Assembly: GCA_023475455.1 (NCBI GenBank)
Contig: JAMCVR010000186.1
Location: 1-7,398, forward strand
Direction: 5' to 3'
Length of the DNA: 7,398 bases
Source: Thermoplasmatota archaeon
Lineage (GTDB): Bacteria; Pseudomonadota; Gammaproteobacteria; Burkholderiales; Thiobacillaceae
Shown: in pieces, positions 1 through 5,622 of the stretch
Numbering within the stretch: the stretch's first letter is position 1
Layout: each line of letters begins with the position of its first letter
Position numbers and translations under genes: made by a program
Notes under the pieces: model-generated
Told to the model about the DNA's origin: nothing
Database searches by the model: none
What the model saw: the letters and a program-made list of their open reading frames with translations, nothing else

Positions 1-127
1 CACCTAGAGACGTATCCCGCGCACCTGACGCTCACCCTGGCGCACCCCACCCGCCAGGGCATGGACCGGACGCTCACACTCGATCACGCCGGTGACGGAC
101 ACTATCGCGTCGCGCTGCCCGTGCTGC
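1..127 (+). repeat. Direct repeat R1, left copy (fixH fragment)
   Basis: These 127 bp are identical to 543-669. The copies diverge at 128 (T) versus 670 (C), where the left copy switches into ccoG tail sequence. The left limit is the window edge, so the true repeat may be longer. It is what the junction of a tandem duplication with a 542-bp offset would look like. It equally fits an assembly overlap, since 127 is a common de Bruijn k-mer length. Confidence 0.95.
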
Positions 128-270
128 TGCAGACCATCGACATCCCCGTGAGCCTGATCGCCGACCCGGCCGAACTGAAGGGCCGCTCGATCGAGGTGAC
201 GTTCACGGTACAAGCCACCGACGATCCGCGCATCAAGGCAGACGTCGCCACCCGATTCTTCAACCGGTGA
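1..270 (+). CDS. ccoG: CcoG (FixG) C-terminal tail, partial, fused in frame to a duplicated fixH fragment
   Basis: The frame is open from the left edge to TGA at 268-270. From about position 128 it encodes a tail (QTIDIPVSLIADPAELKG... ending in RFFNR) that resembles the Ig-like C-terminal domain of CcoG/FixG. CcoG is the membrane-bound Fe-S protein that reduces copper during cbb3-type cytochrome oxidase assembly. Its gene normally sits just upstream of fixH, as here. Positions 1-127 are not ccoG: they are identical to 543-669 inside fixH and are read in the fixH frame, so the visible product is a FixH-CcoG chimera. All the ferredoxin and transmembrane parts of CcoG lie outside the window or are missing. 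The tail assignment rests on a short stretch plus gene order. The chimeric 5' part is probably not a natural protein. Confidence 0.66.
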   Translation, partial: HLETYPAHLTLTLAHPTRQGMDRTLTLDHAGDGHYRVALPVLLQTIDIPVSLIADPAELKGRSIEVTFTVQATDDPRIKADVATRFFNR

Positions 271-278
271 CCGCCATC

Positions 279-779
279 ATGAATACCGCAGCGCAGCCCA
301 AGCCCTGGTATCGCGAACCCTGGCCGTGGTTTCTCATCAGCCTGCCCGCCACGGCAGTCATCGCCGGAATCGCCACCGTATGGATCGCGGCCACCAGCGC
401 CGACGGTCTGGTGGTCGGCGATTATTACAAGGCGGGCCTCGCCGTCAACCAGACGCTGGCGCGCGACGACGCCGCGCGCGCGCTGGCGCTGACCGCCACC
501 CTGAAGAACGAAGCGGATAGGCTGACGCTGGCATTGGGCGGGCACCTAGAGACGTATCCCGCGCACCTGACGCTCACCCTGGCGCACCCCACCCGCCAGG
601 GCATGGACCGGACGCTCACACTCGATCACGCCGGTGACGGACACTATCGCGTCGCGCTGCCCGTGCTGCCGAGCGGAAAATGGCATGCCCAGTTGACCGA
701 TAGCGCGTCCCGCTGGCGTCTGTCCGGCGCGCTGCACACCCCATTCAGCCAGCCCGTCGTGCTCACGCACGGGCACTGA
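279..779 (+). CDS. fixH: FixH family protein, cbb3-type cytochrome oxidase accessory protein
   Basis: This 166-residue protein carries the FixH signature. It has a PWYREPWPWFL segment (residues 9-19) and a single membrane helix at about 18-38. Next comes a DGLVVGDYYKAGLAVNQ motif (about 42-58) and a periplasmic beta-rich domain to the end. FixH is a small membrane protein needed for maturation of cbb3-type oxidases, and its gene usually sits between ccoG/fixG and the copper ATPase ccoI or, as here, late in the cluster. ATG 279 is preferred. It lies 8 nt after the ccoG stop region, where GGTGA (266-270) can act as ribosome site. An alternative GTG at 267 overlaps the ccoG stop. The C-terminal part contains the right copy of repeat R1 (543-669) in its natural setting, and the reading frame is intact. 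Confidence 0.9.
   Translation: MNTAAQPKPWYREPWPWFLISLPATAVIAGIATVWIAATSADGLVVGDYYKAGLAVNQTLARDDAARALALTATLKNEADRLTLALGGHLETYPAHLTLTLAHPTRQGMDRTLTLDHAGDGHYRVALPVLPSGKWHAQLTDSASRWRLSGALHTPFSQPVVLTHGH
543..669 (+). repeat. Direct repeat R1, right copy (within fixH)
   Basis: Identical over 127 bp to 1-127. This copy lies in an uninterrupted fixH frame, so it is the native location. The left copy is the displaced one. Confidence 0.95.
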
Positions 780-792
780 ATCCACCGTTCAA

Positions 793-3225
793 TTACAGGG
801 AGACTGAAATGGACGTCGTACTCGATCTGCTGTTTACCAGCCCGATTGGCCTGTTGAGCCTGTTCACCATCCTCTTCATCATCGGCATGGGATTTTTCCT
901 GTCGGCCTGGTTCAAGCGCAAGATGAACAATCCGGAAGAATAATCCCGGGAACAGCGGAGGAGCACGCCATGATGCAGCGCCTGATCCACATTCTGTGGC
1001 CGTCCTTCCTCGTTGCCGGGGTGGCCGACATCATCTTCACCACCCTGTTCGACCCGCTGGAGATCCTGTATCGCGGCGAGCCGCTGATCGAGCAGCGCAT
1101 CGCCGCCTACACCATCGGCTTTTTCGTGTTCTGGCTGCTGGGCATTACGTCCAGCGCCCTGACCTGCTACTTCCAGCGCAGCGCCGACGAAATCAACCGC
1201 TGCCCGCTGCCCCCGCGCAAACGGCCGGAGGGCTGTCCCAAGCGCGGCGATGATGGTGACGCCTGCTGTGATTGACGCTAAGCTGTGCGCGAATAACGCG
1301 GCTTTTCGCTGGTGGCTTCCTTCAGGTAGCGGTCGAAGCACATGCCGATGTTGCGCAGGAACAGGCGGCCGCCGGGGGTGACGCTGATCCTGTCCGGCGC
1401 GATGTCGACCAGCCCGTCGTCGGCCAGAGGACGCAGGTCTGCCAGCGCGTCGGCGAAATAATCGGCAAACGCGATGTCCCATTCCTTGCCGAAGGCAGCG
1501 AAGTCGAGTTCCAGGTCGCACATCACGCGGGTGATCGCGTCGCGGCGGACCTGGTCGTCGCGGGTGAGTTTCAACCCGCGCTCGACGGCGAAACCGGTGG
1601 CGGCGACGCGCGCCTCGTAGCGCTTGAGGTTCTTCTCGTTCTGCATGTAGACGTCGGCCGTCTGGCTGATGCTGGACGCGCCGAAGGCGAGGATGTCGCA
1701 GTCCTTGTGCGTGGTATAGCCCTGGAAGTTGCGCCACAGCGTCTTGTTCTGCTGCGCGCGCACCAGCTCGTCGTCGGGACGCGCGAAGTGGTCGAGACCG
1801 ATGTTGACGTAGCCCGCCGCCCCCAGCATTTCGTTCACCGCCTGTTGCAGGCCCAGGCGCGTCGTCGCATCCGGCAGGCTTTTCGCTGGTGGCTTCCTTC
1901 AGGTAGCGGTCGAAGCACATGCCGATGTTGCGCAGGAACAGGCGGCCGCCGGGGGTGACGCTGATCCTGTCCGGCGCGATGTCGACCAGCCCGTCGTCGG
2001 CCAGAGGACGCAGGTCTGCCAGCGCGTCGGCGAAATAATCGGCAAACGCGATGTCCCATTCCTTGCCGAAGGCAGCGAAGTCGAGTTCCAGGTCGCACAT
2101 CACGCGGGTGATCGCGTCGCGGCGGACCTGGTCGTCGCGGGTGAGTTTCAACCCGCGCTCGACGGCGAAACCGGTGGCGGCGACGCGCGCCTCGTAGCGC
2201 TTGAGGTTCTTCTCGTTCTGCATGTAGACGTCGGCCGTCTGGCTGATGCTGGACGCGCCGAAGGCGAGGATGTCGCAGTCCTTGTGCGTGGTATAGCCCT
2301 GGAAGTTGCGCCACAGCGTCTTGTTCTGCTGCGCGCGCACCAGCTCGTCGTCGGGACGCGCGAAGTGGTCGAGACCGATGTTGACGTAGCCCGCCGCCCC
2401 CAGCATTTCGTTCACCGCCTGTTGCAGGCCCAGGCGCGTCGTCGCATCCGGCAGGTCGGCCTCGCGGATCAGGTTCTGGTGTTTTTTCAGCCACGGCACG
2501 TGGGCGTAGGCAAACACCGCCAGGCGATCGGGCGCCCACACCGAAATCCGCTCCAGGGTGCGGCGGAAGCTTTCGACCGTCTGCTTCGGCAAGCCGACGA
2601 TCAGGTCCAGGTTGATGCTGGAAAAGCCCAGTTCGCGCGACCAGTCGAGCACCTGCCGGATCAGGAATTCGGACTGGATGCGGTTGACCGCCTGCTGCAC
2701 GTCCGGGTCCATGTCCTGCACGCCGAACGACAGGCGGTTGAAGCCGGATTCGCGCAATGCGGCCAGATGCTGATACGTCAGTTCGCGCGGATCGACTTCG
2801 CAGCTGACCTCGGCATCGGGCGCCAGGGTGAAATGGCGCCGCATCGTCGCCATCAGGCGACGGATGTCGTCGGGATTCAGATAGGTGGGCGTGCCGCCGC
2901 CCCAGTGCAGTTGGCGCACCACCCGTGCCGGATCGACGAGCCGCGCGGTACGCGCCATTTCCTGGTCGAGGGTGGCCAGATAGGGCTGGGTCTTGCCGTA
3001 GTCGCGCGTCGCCACCATGTTGCAGCCGCAGTAATAGCAGAGCGAATCGCAGAACGGGATATGGGCATACAGCGACAGCCCGCGATCCGGCGCCGGCGCC
3101 GCCAGCGCCTCGACCCAGTCCGCCTCGCCGAAGCCGGTGCGGAAATACGGCGCGGTGGGATACGAGGTGTAGCGGGGGCCGGGCACGCTGTATTTCCGGA
3201 GCAGTTCCAGAGGGTTCGTCGTCAT
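793..3225 (-). CDS. hemN: Oxygen-independent coproporphyrinogen III oxidase, frame-disrupted at the C-terminus by a tandem duplication
   Basis: HemN is a cytoplasmic radical-SAM enzyme that decarboxylates coproporphyrinogen III to protoporphyrinogen IX without oxygen, in heme biosynthesis. The HemN start RYTSYPTAPYF is present. The 4Fe-4S/SAM motif is CDSLCYYCGCN, with Cys59, Cys63 and Cys66 (plus Cys68). GGGTPTYL (109-116), EVDPRE, SFGVQDMD, VNRIQ and NLDLIVGLPKQT follow in order. Residues 1-450 are normal. At 1876-1878 the frame enters a second copy of its own 3' region shifted by 577 bp (not a multiple of 3) and continues out of frame for 360 residues to a stop at 793-795, giving 810 residues. 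The tail from 1275 to 793 is antisense to two + strand genes and is surely not a natural domain. With one 577-bp unit removed, the gene is 456 codons ending at 1278, close to the 457 residues of E. coli HemN. The ATG at 3225 gives the standard N-terminus. Confidence 0.88.
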   Translation of the reverse strand: MTTNPLELLRKYSVPGPRYTSYPTAPYFRTGFGEADWVEALAAPAPDRGLSLYAHIPFCDSLCYYCGCNMVATRDYGKTQPYLATLDQEMARTARLVDPARVVRQLHWGGGTPTYLNPDDIRRLMATMRRHFTLAPDAEVSCEVDPRELTYQHLAALRESGFNRLSFGVQDMDPDVQQAVNRIQSEFLIRQVLDWSRELGFSSINLDLIVGLPKQTVESFRRTLERISVWAPDRLAVFAYAHVPWLKKHQNLIREADLPDATTRLGLQQAVNEMLGAAGYVNIGLDHFARPDDELVRAQQNKTLWRNFQGYTTHKDCDILAFGASSISQTADVYMQNEKNLKRYEARVAATGFAVERGLKLTRDDQVRRDAITRVMCDLELDFAAFGKEWDIAFADYFADALADLRPLADDGLVDIAPDRISVTPGGRLFLRNIGMCFDRYLKEATSEKPAGCDDAPGPATGGERNAGGGGLRQHRSRPLRASRRRAGARAAEQDAVAQLPGLYHAQGLRHPRLRRVQHQPDGRRLHAEREEPQALRGARRRHRFRRRARVETHPRRPGPPRRDHPRDVRPGTRLRCLRQGMGHRVCRLFRRRAGRPASSGRRRAGRHRAGQDQRHPRRPPVPAQHRHVLRPLPEGSHQRKAALFAHSLASITAGVTIIAALGTALRPFARGQRAAVDFVGAALEVAGQGAGRNAQQPEHEKADGVGGDALLDQRLAAIQDLQRVEQGGEDDVGHPGNEEGRPQNVDQALHHGVLLRCSRDYSSGLFILRLNQADRKNPMPMMKRMVNRLNRPIGLVNSRSSTTSISVSL
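809..943 (+). CDS. Small single-helix membrane protein, DUF3149-like
   Basis: A 44-residue ORF begins MDVVLDLLFTSPIGLLSLF and ends with KRKMNNPEE. A good ribosome site AGGGAG (797-802) lies 6 nt before the ATG. One hydrophobic helix spans about residues 10-34, with a short N-terminal amphipathic stretch and a basic then acidic cytoplasmic-type tail. The size, the LLFTSPIGLLSL start and the single helix match my recollection of the DUF3149 family, which is found in beta- and gammaproteobacteria and has no known function. It starts 29 nt after fixH and ends 26 nt before the next gene, so it is probably co-transcribed with the cbb3 assembly genes. A role in oxidase assembly is only an inference from position. 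Confidence 0.75.
   Translation: MDVVLDLLFTSPIGLLSLFTILFIIGMGFFLSAWFKRKMNNPEE
970..1275 (+). CDS. Two-helix membrane protein of unknown function with Cys-rich tail
   Basis: This 101-residue protein has a strong Shine-Dalgarno GGAGGAG (957-963) placed 6 nt before ATG 970. A second ATG follows at 973. Two hydrophobic segments are visible at about residues 8-28 and 48-68 (FFVFWLLGITSSALTCYF), joined by a polar loop containing DPLEILYRGEPLIEQR. The soluble tail holds four cysteines (NRCP, EGCP and terminal ACCD) plus one at the end of helix 2, with several prolines and basic residues. I recognise this as a conserved-hypothetical type found near fixH and hemN in betaproteobacteria, with no defined function. 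It ends only 2 nt before the natural hemN stop on the other strand, and no terminator hairpin is visible between them. Confidence 0.75.
   Translation: MMQRLIHILWPSFLVAGVADIIFTTLFDPLEILYRGEPLIEQRIAAYTIGFFVFWLLGITSSALTCYFQRSADEINRCPLPPRKRPEGCPKRGDDGDACCD
1278..1878 (-). pseudogene. hemN: Duplicated hemN 3' fragment carrying the natural C-terminus
   Basis: This is the second, downstream copy of the hemN 3' end, in its own frame. It covers roughly the last 200 residues (from about ...PDATTRLGLQQAVNEM) and ends in EKPRYSRTA and TAG at 1278-1280. It lacks the radical-SAM cysteines and has no start of its own. An internal ATG at 1838 (MNEMLGAAGY) opens a 186-residue ORF with no clear ribosome site. 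It includes the only copy of the native last six residues of HemN. It is either a remnant of a real tandem duplication or an assembly error; either way it should not be counted as a separate gene. Confidence 0.8.
1300..1878 (-). repeat. Tandem direct repeat R2, copy A (hemN 3' half)
   Basis: This 579-bp copy matches 1877-2455 with no difference found by eye. The offset is 577 bp, and the copies share a 2-bp GG overlap at the junction (1877-1878). The left flank of copy A (1299, G... preceded by AACGC) leads to the natural hemN stop. The right edge runs directly into copy B. Confidence 0.96.
1877..2455 (-). repeat. Tandem direct repeat R2, copy B (hemN 3' half)
   Basis: This is the second copy of the 579-bp segment. 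It continues at 2456 into the native upstream hemN sequence, whereas copy A at the same point (1879) jumps back to the start of copy B. No terminal inverted repeats, transposase or target duplication are seen at the edges. Confidence 0.96.
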
Positions 3226-3249
3226 TCCGGCACTCTTTCAACAGATATT

Positions 3250-3269
3250 TTTGTCTTTATTATCACAAA
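3250..3269. promoter_or_regulatory. Possible Crp/Fnr-family operator in the divergent hemN promoter region
   Basis: An inverted repeat with arms TTTGT (3250-3254) and ACAAA (3265-3269) lies in the only AT-rich stretch of this neighbourhood, 25-44 nt upstream of hemN. On the hemN strand the near half reads TTTGTGATAA, like a CRP/FNR-type half-site. The other half is degenerate, and the classic FNR form TTGAT-N4-ATCAA is not met. The GATAAT inside it could also serve as a -10 element for hemN. hemN is commonly controlled by FNR/Anr regulators, which makes the site plausible but unproven. Confidence 0.3.
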
Positions 3270-3366
3270 CCAAAGCTGAAATCCAGTGCGTCGCCGGCCC
3301 ATGCGTCCCCGCGGTTTTGCGGTAAAGTTCATGAACGACAAACCATTAACCGGTGTCCGAAACCTT

Positions 3367-4176
3367 ATGCCGCCCACCCCGCTGCTGAATCTCGTTCGTT
3401 TCCTGCTGCTCGCGCTGCTGCTCGGCAGCGCAATTGCACGCGCCGACGAAGCCGCGGACCTGGCGCAAAAAGTCTACGATCGCCCCAACGGCCGCGACCT
3501 CACCACGCTGGGCCGCATGGTGCTGACCGAAAAGGGCCGCGCGCCGCGCATCCGCGAAATCGTCACCTACCGCCTCGACCAATCCGGCGGCGAAACCGCC
3601 AACCTGATCCGCTTCCTCGACCCCGAGGACATCGCGGGAACCGGCCTGCTCAGCATCGACAAGGCCGACGGCAGCACCGACCAGTGGCTGTACCTGCCCG
3701 CGCTCGACCGCGTGCGGCGCATTTCCAGCGACCGCAAGGGCGGCCGCTTCGTCGGCTCCGATCTGTATTTCGAGGACCTGCAGGAACGCAAGCCGTCGAA
3801 GGACCGCCACCGCCTGCTTGGCAGGCAGGCCGAAAACGGCATCCTGTGCGAGGTGCTCGAAAGCGTGCCGACAGACCCCAGGGATTCGGTCTACCGCAAG
3901 CGCATCAGCTGGATCGACCCCACCACGGCCATTCCGCAGCGGGTGGACTATTTCGAGAAGGACGCCAACGCGCCCGGCAAACGCTGGCTGCTGCGCAGCA
4001 AGAAGCGCAATCAGGGCTACTGGACGCTGACCGACAGCCGCATGATCGATCTGGCCAGCGGCCACGAAACCCGTCTGGTGGTCGACGCCGCGCTGTACGA
4101 CCAGAAACTGCCCGCCAAACTGTTCACCTCGCAAGCCCTGGCCGACGAAAGCCTGGAATCGGAGTATCGCCCATGA
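3367..4176 (+). CDS. LolA-like periplasmic protein (outer membrane lipoprotein-sorting protein family)
   Basis: This is a 269-residue product from ATG 3367. The N-terminus is a signal peptide: polar start, hydrophobic core LLLALLLGSAI (about 13-23) and an ARA cleavage site before Asp27. The mature part matches the 'outer membrane lipoprotein-sorting protein' type of LolA-fold families: R-rich early strands, WLYLPALDRVRRIS (about 107-120), then GGRFVGSDLYFEDL (about 125-138), and later SWIDPTTAIPQRVDYFEK. Such proteins form a half-open beta barrel that binds acyl chains in the periplasm. They often accompany RND/MMPL exporters, as here. The start is uncertain: no strong ribosome site precedes 3367. 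In-frame ATGs at 3331 and 3286 would add 12 or 27 residues. The stop overlaps the next start by 4 bp (ATGA), indicating translational coupling. The actual cargo cannot be read from the sequence. Confidence 0.8.
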   Translation: MPPTPLLNLVRFLLLALLLGSAIARADEAADLAQKVYDRPNGRDLTTLGRMVLTEKGRAPRIREIVTYRLDQSGGETANLIRFLDPEDIAGTGLLSIDKADGSTDQWLYLPALDRVRRISSDRKGGRFVGSDLYFEDLQERKPSKDRHRLLGRQAENGILCEVLESVPTDPRDSVYRKRISWIDPTTAIPQRVDYFEKDANAPGKRWLLRSKKRNQGYWTLTDSRMIDLASGHETRLVVDAALYDQKLPAKLFTSQALADESLESEYRP

Positions 4177-5603
4177 AAAAGCTGTTGCTGTCGCTGAGCC
4201 TGTCGCTCGCCGCCCTGCCCGTTCACGCCGCCGCCGACCTGCCGCCGCCGCGCGTTGTCGCCCAGGAGGCGCCGGACGACCTGCCGCCGCCGCGCACCAC
4301 CACCCGCAAGCCGCGCACGACGCCCGCCGAAGCCCCCCCCGCCGCGGCCGCGGCGGACGAACTGCCGCCGCCCCGTGCGGGCAGCCGCAAGCCGGTGGCG
4401 CGCGGTTTCAAGCCCACGCTCAAGGCCGGCGTCGACGACCTGCTGCTGGAAGCGGGTGCGCTGCCCGACGCGCCGGAAGCCGACACCTATTCCACCCTGC
4501 GCGCCAGCGCCTATATGCTGTGGCAGCCGAACCGCAACTGGGAATTCCGCGCCGGCGCGCGGCTCGACGGCATGACGCAGGACGGCGGCGGCGCCGATCA
4601 TCGCGAATTGCTCGCCGACGCCGCCGACACCTATGTGCGCTACCGCGACGGCGACACCCGCCTGACCTTCGGCGCGCAGACCATCATCTGGGGCCGCGCC
4701 GACGAAATCCCGCTGGCCGACCGCGTCAGCCGCGCCGACCTCACCCGCTTCGTGCTCGACGACCTGCCCGACCGCCGCCGCGCGCAGCTGGCCGCGCGCT
4801 GGGAACAGACCTTCGGCGACCTCAAGCTGGACGCGGTGTGGCTGCCGGTGTTCCGCGGCGCGCAGTTGCCGGATGTCGCCAGCGTGTGGAGCCCGATCAA
4901 CCGCACCACCGGCCGGATCATCGGGATCGATCCGGCGCTCACCGGCTGGGTCAGTGGCGCGCGCATCGGGGAAGACGAGCATGGCAGCGGCGGCGCCGCC
5001 CTGCGCCTGACCCGAACCGGCGAACCCTTCGACTTCGGCGTGACGCTGGCGCGCACCCGGCAGTCGCTGCCGTATTACCGGGTCGGCCTGCCCACGCTTT
5101 CGCTCACCGCGGTGTATCCGTTCAACACCTTCGTCGGCGCCGACATGGAATGGGTGAGCGGCGGCCTCACCTGGCGCATGGAACTCGGCTACACCGACGA
5201 TGTGCCGGTGACCCTGGCCACCACCGCGATGGACAAGACCCAGGCGCTCGACTGGATCGGCGCACTCGAATTCTTCCCCGGCGGCGGGGACACCCGCGTC
5301 AATCTGCAGCTGGTCGCCCATGCGCTGCAAACCGATCGCGGCATTCTGGAATTGAAAGAGTATTACGGCGCCAACGGCGAAGTCGAAACGACCTTCGCCC
5401 AGGGCCGCTGGAAAGCCGGCATGCGCTTTGCCGGCGGCTTCAACGTGAGGGACCTCTATCTCAGCCCGAAACTCAGCTATGTAGGCTGGGAGCCGCACGA
5501 GCTCTATATCGCGGCGCATTATTTCGACGGCGAAGCGCGCACCCTGGGCGGCTTCCATCAGGACCATTCGCTGATCACGCTGGGCCTGCGCACCAAGTTC
5601 TGA
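4173..5603 (+). CDS. Outer-membrane beta-barrel protein with Pro-rich N-terminal linker
   Basis: This 476-residue protein begins with a clear signal peptide (MKKLLLSLSLSLAALPVHA, cleavage near residue 19-21). A low-complexity linker follows (about 22-78) with three LPPPR motifs (23-27, 37-41, 64-68) and Ala/Pro runs. From about residue 80 the sequence alternates aromatic and polar residues in the manner of a transmembrane barrel (YMLWQPNRNWEFRAGARLD, TYVRYRDGDTRLTFGAQTIIWG). It ends LGLRTKF with the terminal Phe typical of outer-membrane proteins recognised by BamA. IIWGRADEIPLADRVSRADL recalls the DUF1302-type barrels that occur with DUF1329 proteins and RND transporters; I offer that family link with moderate confidence only. 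It overlaps the LolA-like gene by 4 bp and is followed 19 nt later by the RND gene, so it may form the outer-membrane end of an export route. Confidence 0.78.
   Translation: MKKLLLSLSLSLAALPVHAAADLPPPRVVAQEAPDDLPPPRTTTRKPRTTPAEAPPAAAAADELPPPRAGSRKPVARGFKPTLKAGVDDLLLEAGALPDAPEADTYSTLRASAYMLWQPNRNWEFRAGARLDGMTQDGGGADHRELLADAADTYVRYRDGDTRLTFGAQTIIWGRADEIPLADRVSRADLTRFVLDDLPDRRRAQLAARWEQTFGDLKLDAVWLPVFRGAQLPDVASVWSPINRTTGRIIGIDPALTGWVSGARIGEDEHGSGGAALRLTRTGEPFDFGVTLARTRQSLPYYRVGLPTLSLTAVYPFNTFVGADMEWVSGGLTWRMELGYTDDVPVTLATTAMDKTQALDWIGALEFFPGGGDTRVNLQLVAHALQTDRGILELKEYYGANGEVETTFAQGRWKAGMRFAGGFNVRDLYLSPKLSYVGWEPHELYIAAHYFDGEARTLGGFHQDHSLITLGLRTKF
4236..4376 (+). repeat. Three degenerate (D/E)LPPPR repeats in the barrel protein linker
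   Basis: The first two units share an identical 18-bp core (4236-4253 and 4278-4295) encoding DLPPPR. The third (4359-4376) encodes ELPPPR with changed codons. The second and third are each followed by a TRKP or SRKP sequence, so the unit is roughly (D/E)LPPPR-x3-(T/S)RKP. A run of eight C (4333-4340) and a 12-bp GC palindrome (4342-4353) lie between units two and three. Confidence 0.8.
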
Positions 5604-5622
5604 ACGGAGCGGGGTCGTGCGC

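Noticed and set aside
1260..1300. Bidirectional terminator between the convergent genes
   Set aside because: The natural stops are 2 nt apart, and no GC-rich hairpin followed by a T run is visible.
1300..2455. Insertion sequence or integrated element as cause of the duplicated segment
   Set aside because: The segment contains only hemN coding sequence, with no transposase, inverted ends or target-site duplication.
2284..3279. 331-residue + strand open frame opposite hemN
   Set aside because: It is the antisense shadow of strongly conserved HemN sequence in GC-rich DNA, with no ribosome site and no family features.
3327..3336. 10-bp palindrome GTTCATGAAC as an operator for the export operon
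   Set aside because: It is short and overlaps a possible start codon, with no supporting second site or promoter elements.
4342..4353. 12-bp GC palindrome in the barrel gene as a regulatory site
   Set aside because: It encodes an Ala run in GC-rich coding DNA; such palindromes are expected by chance there.
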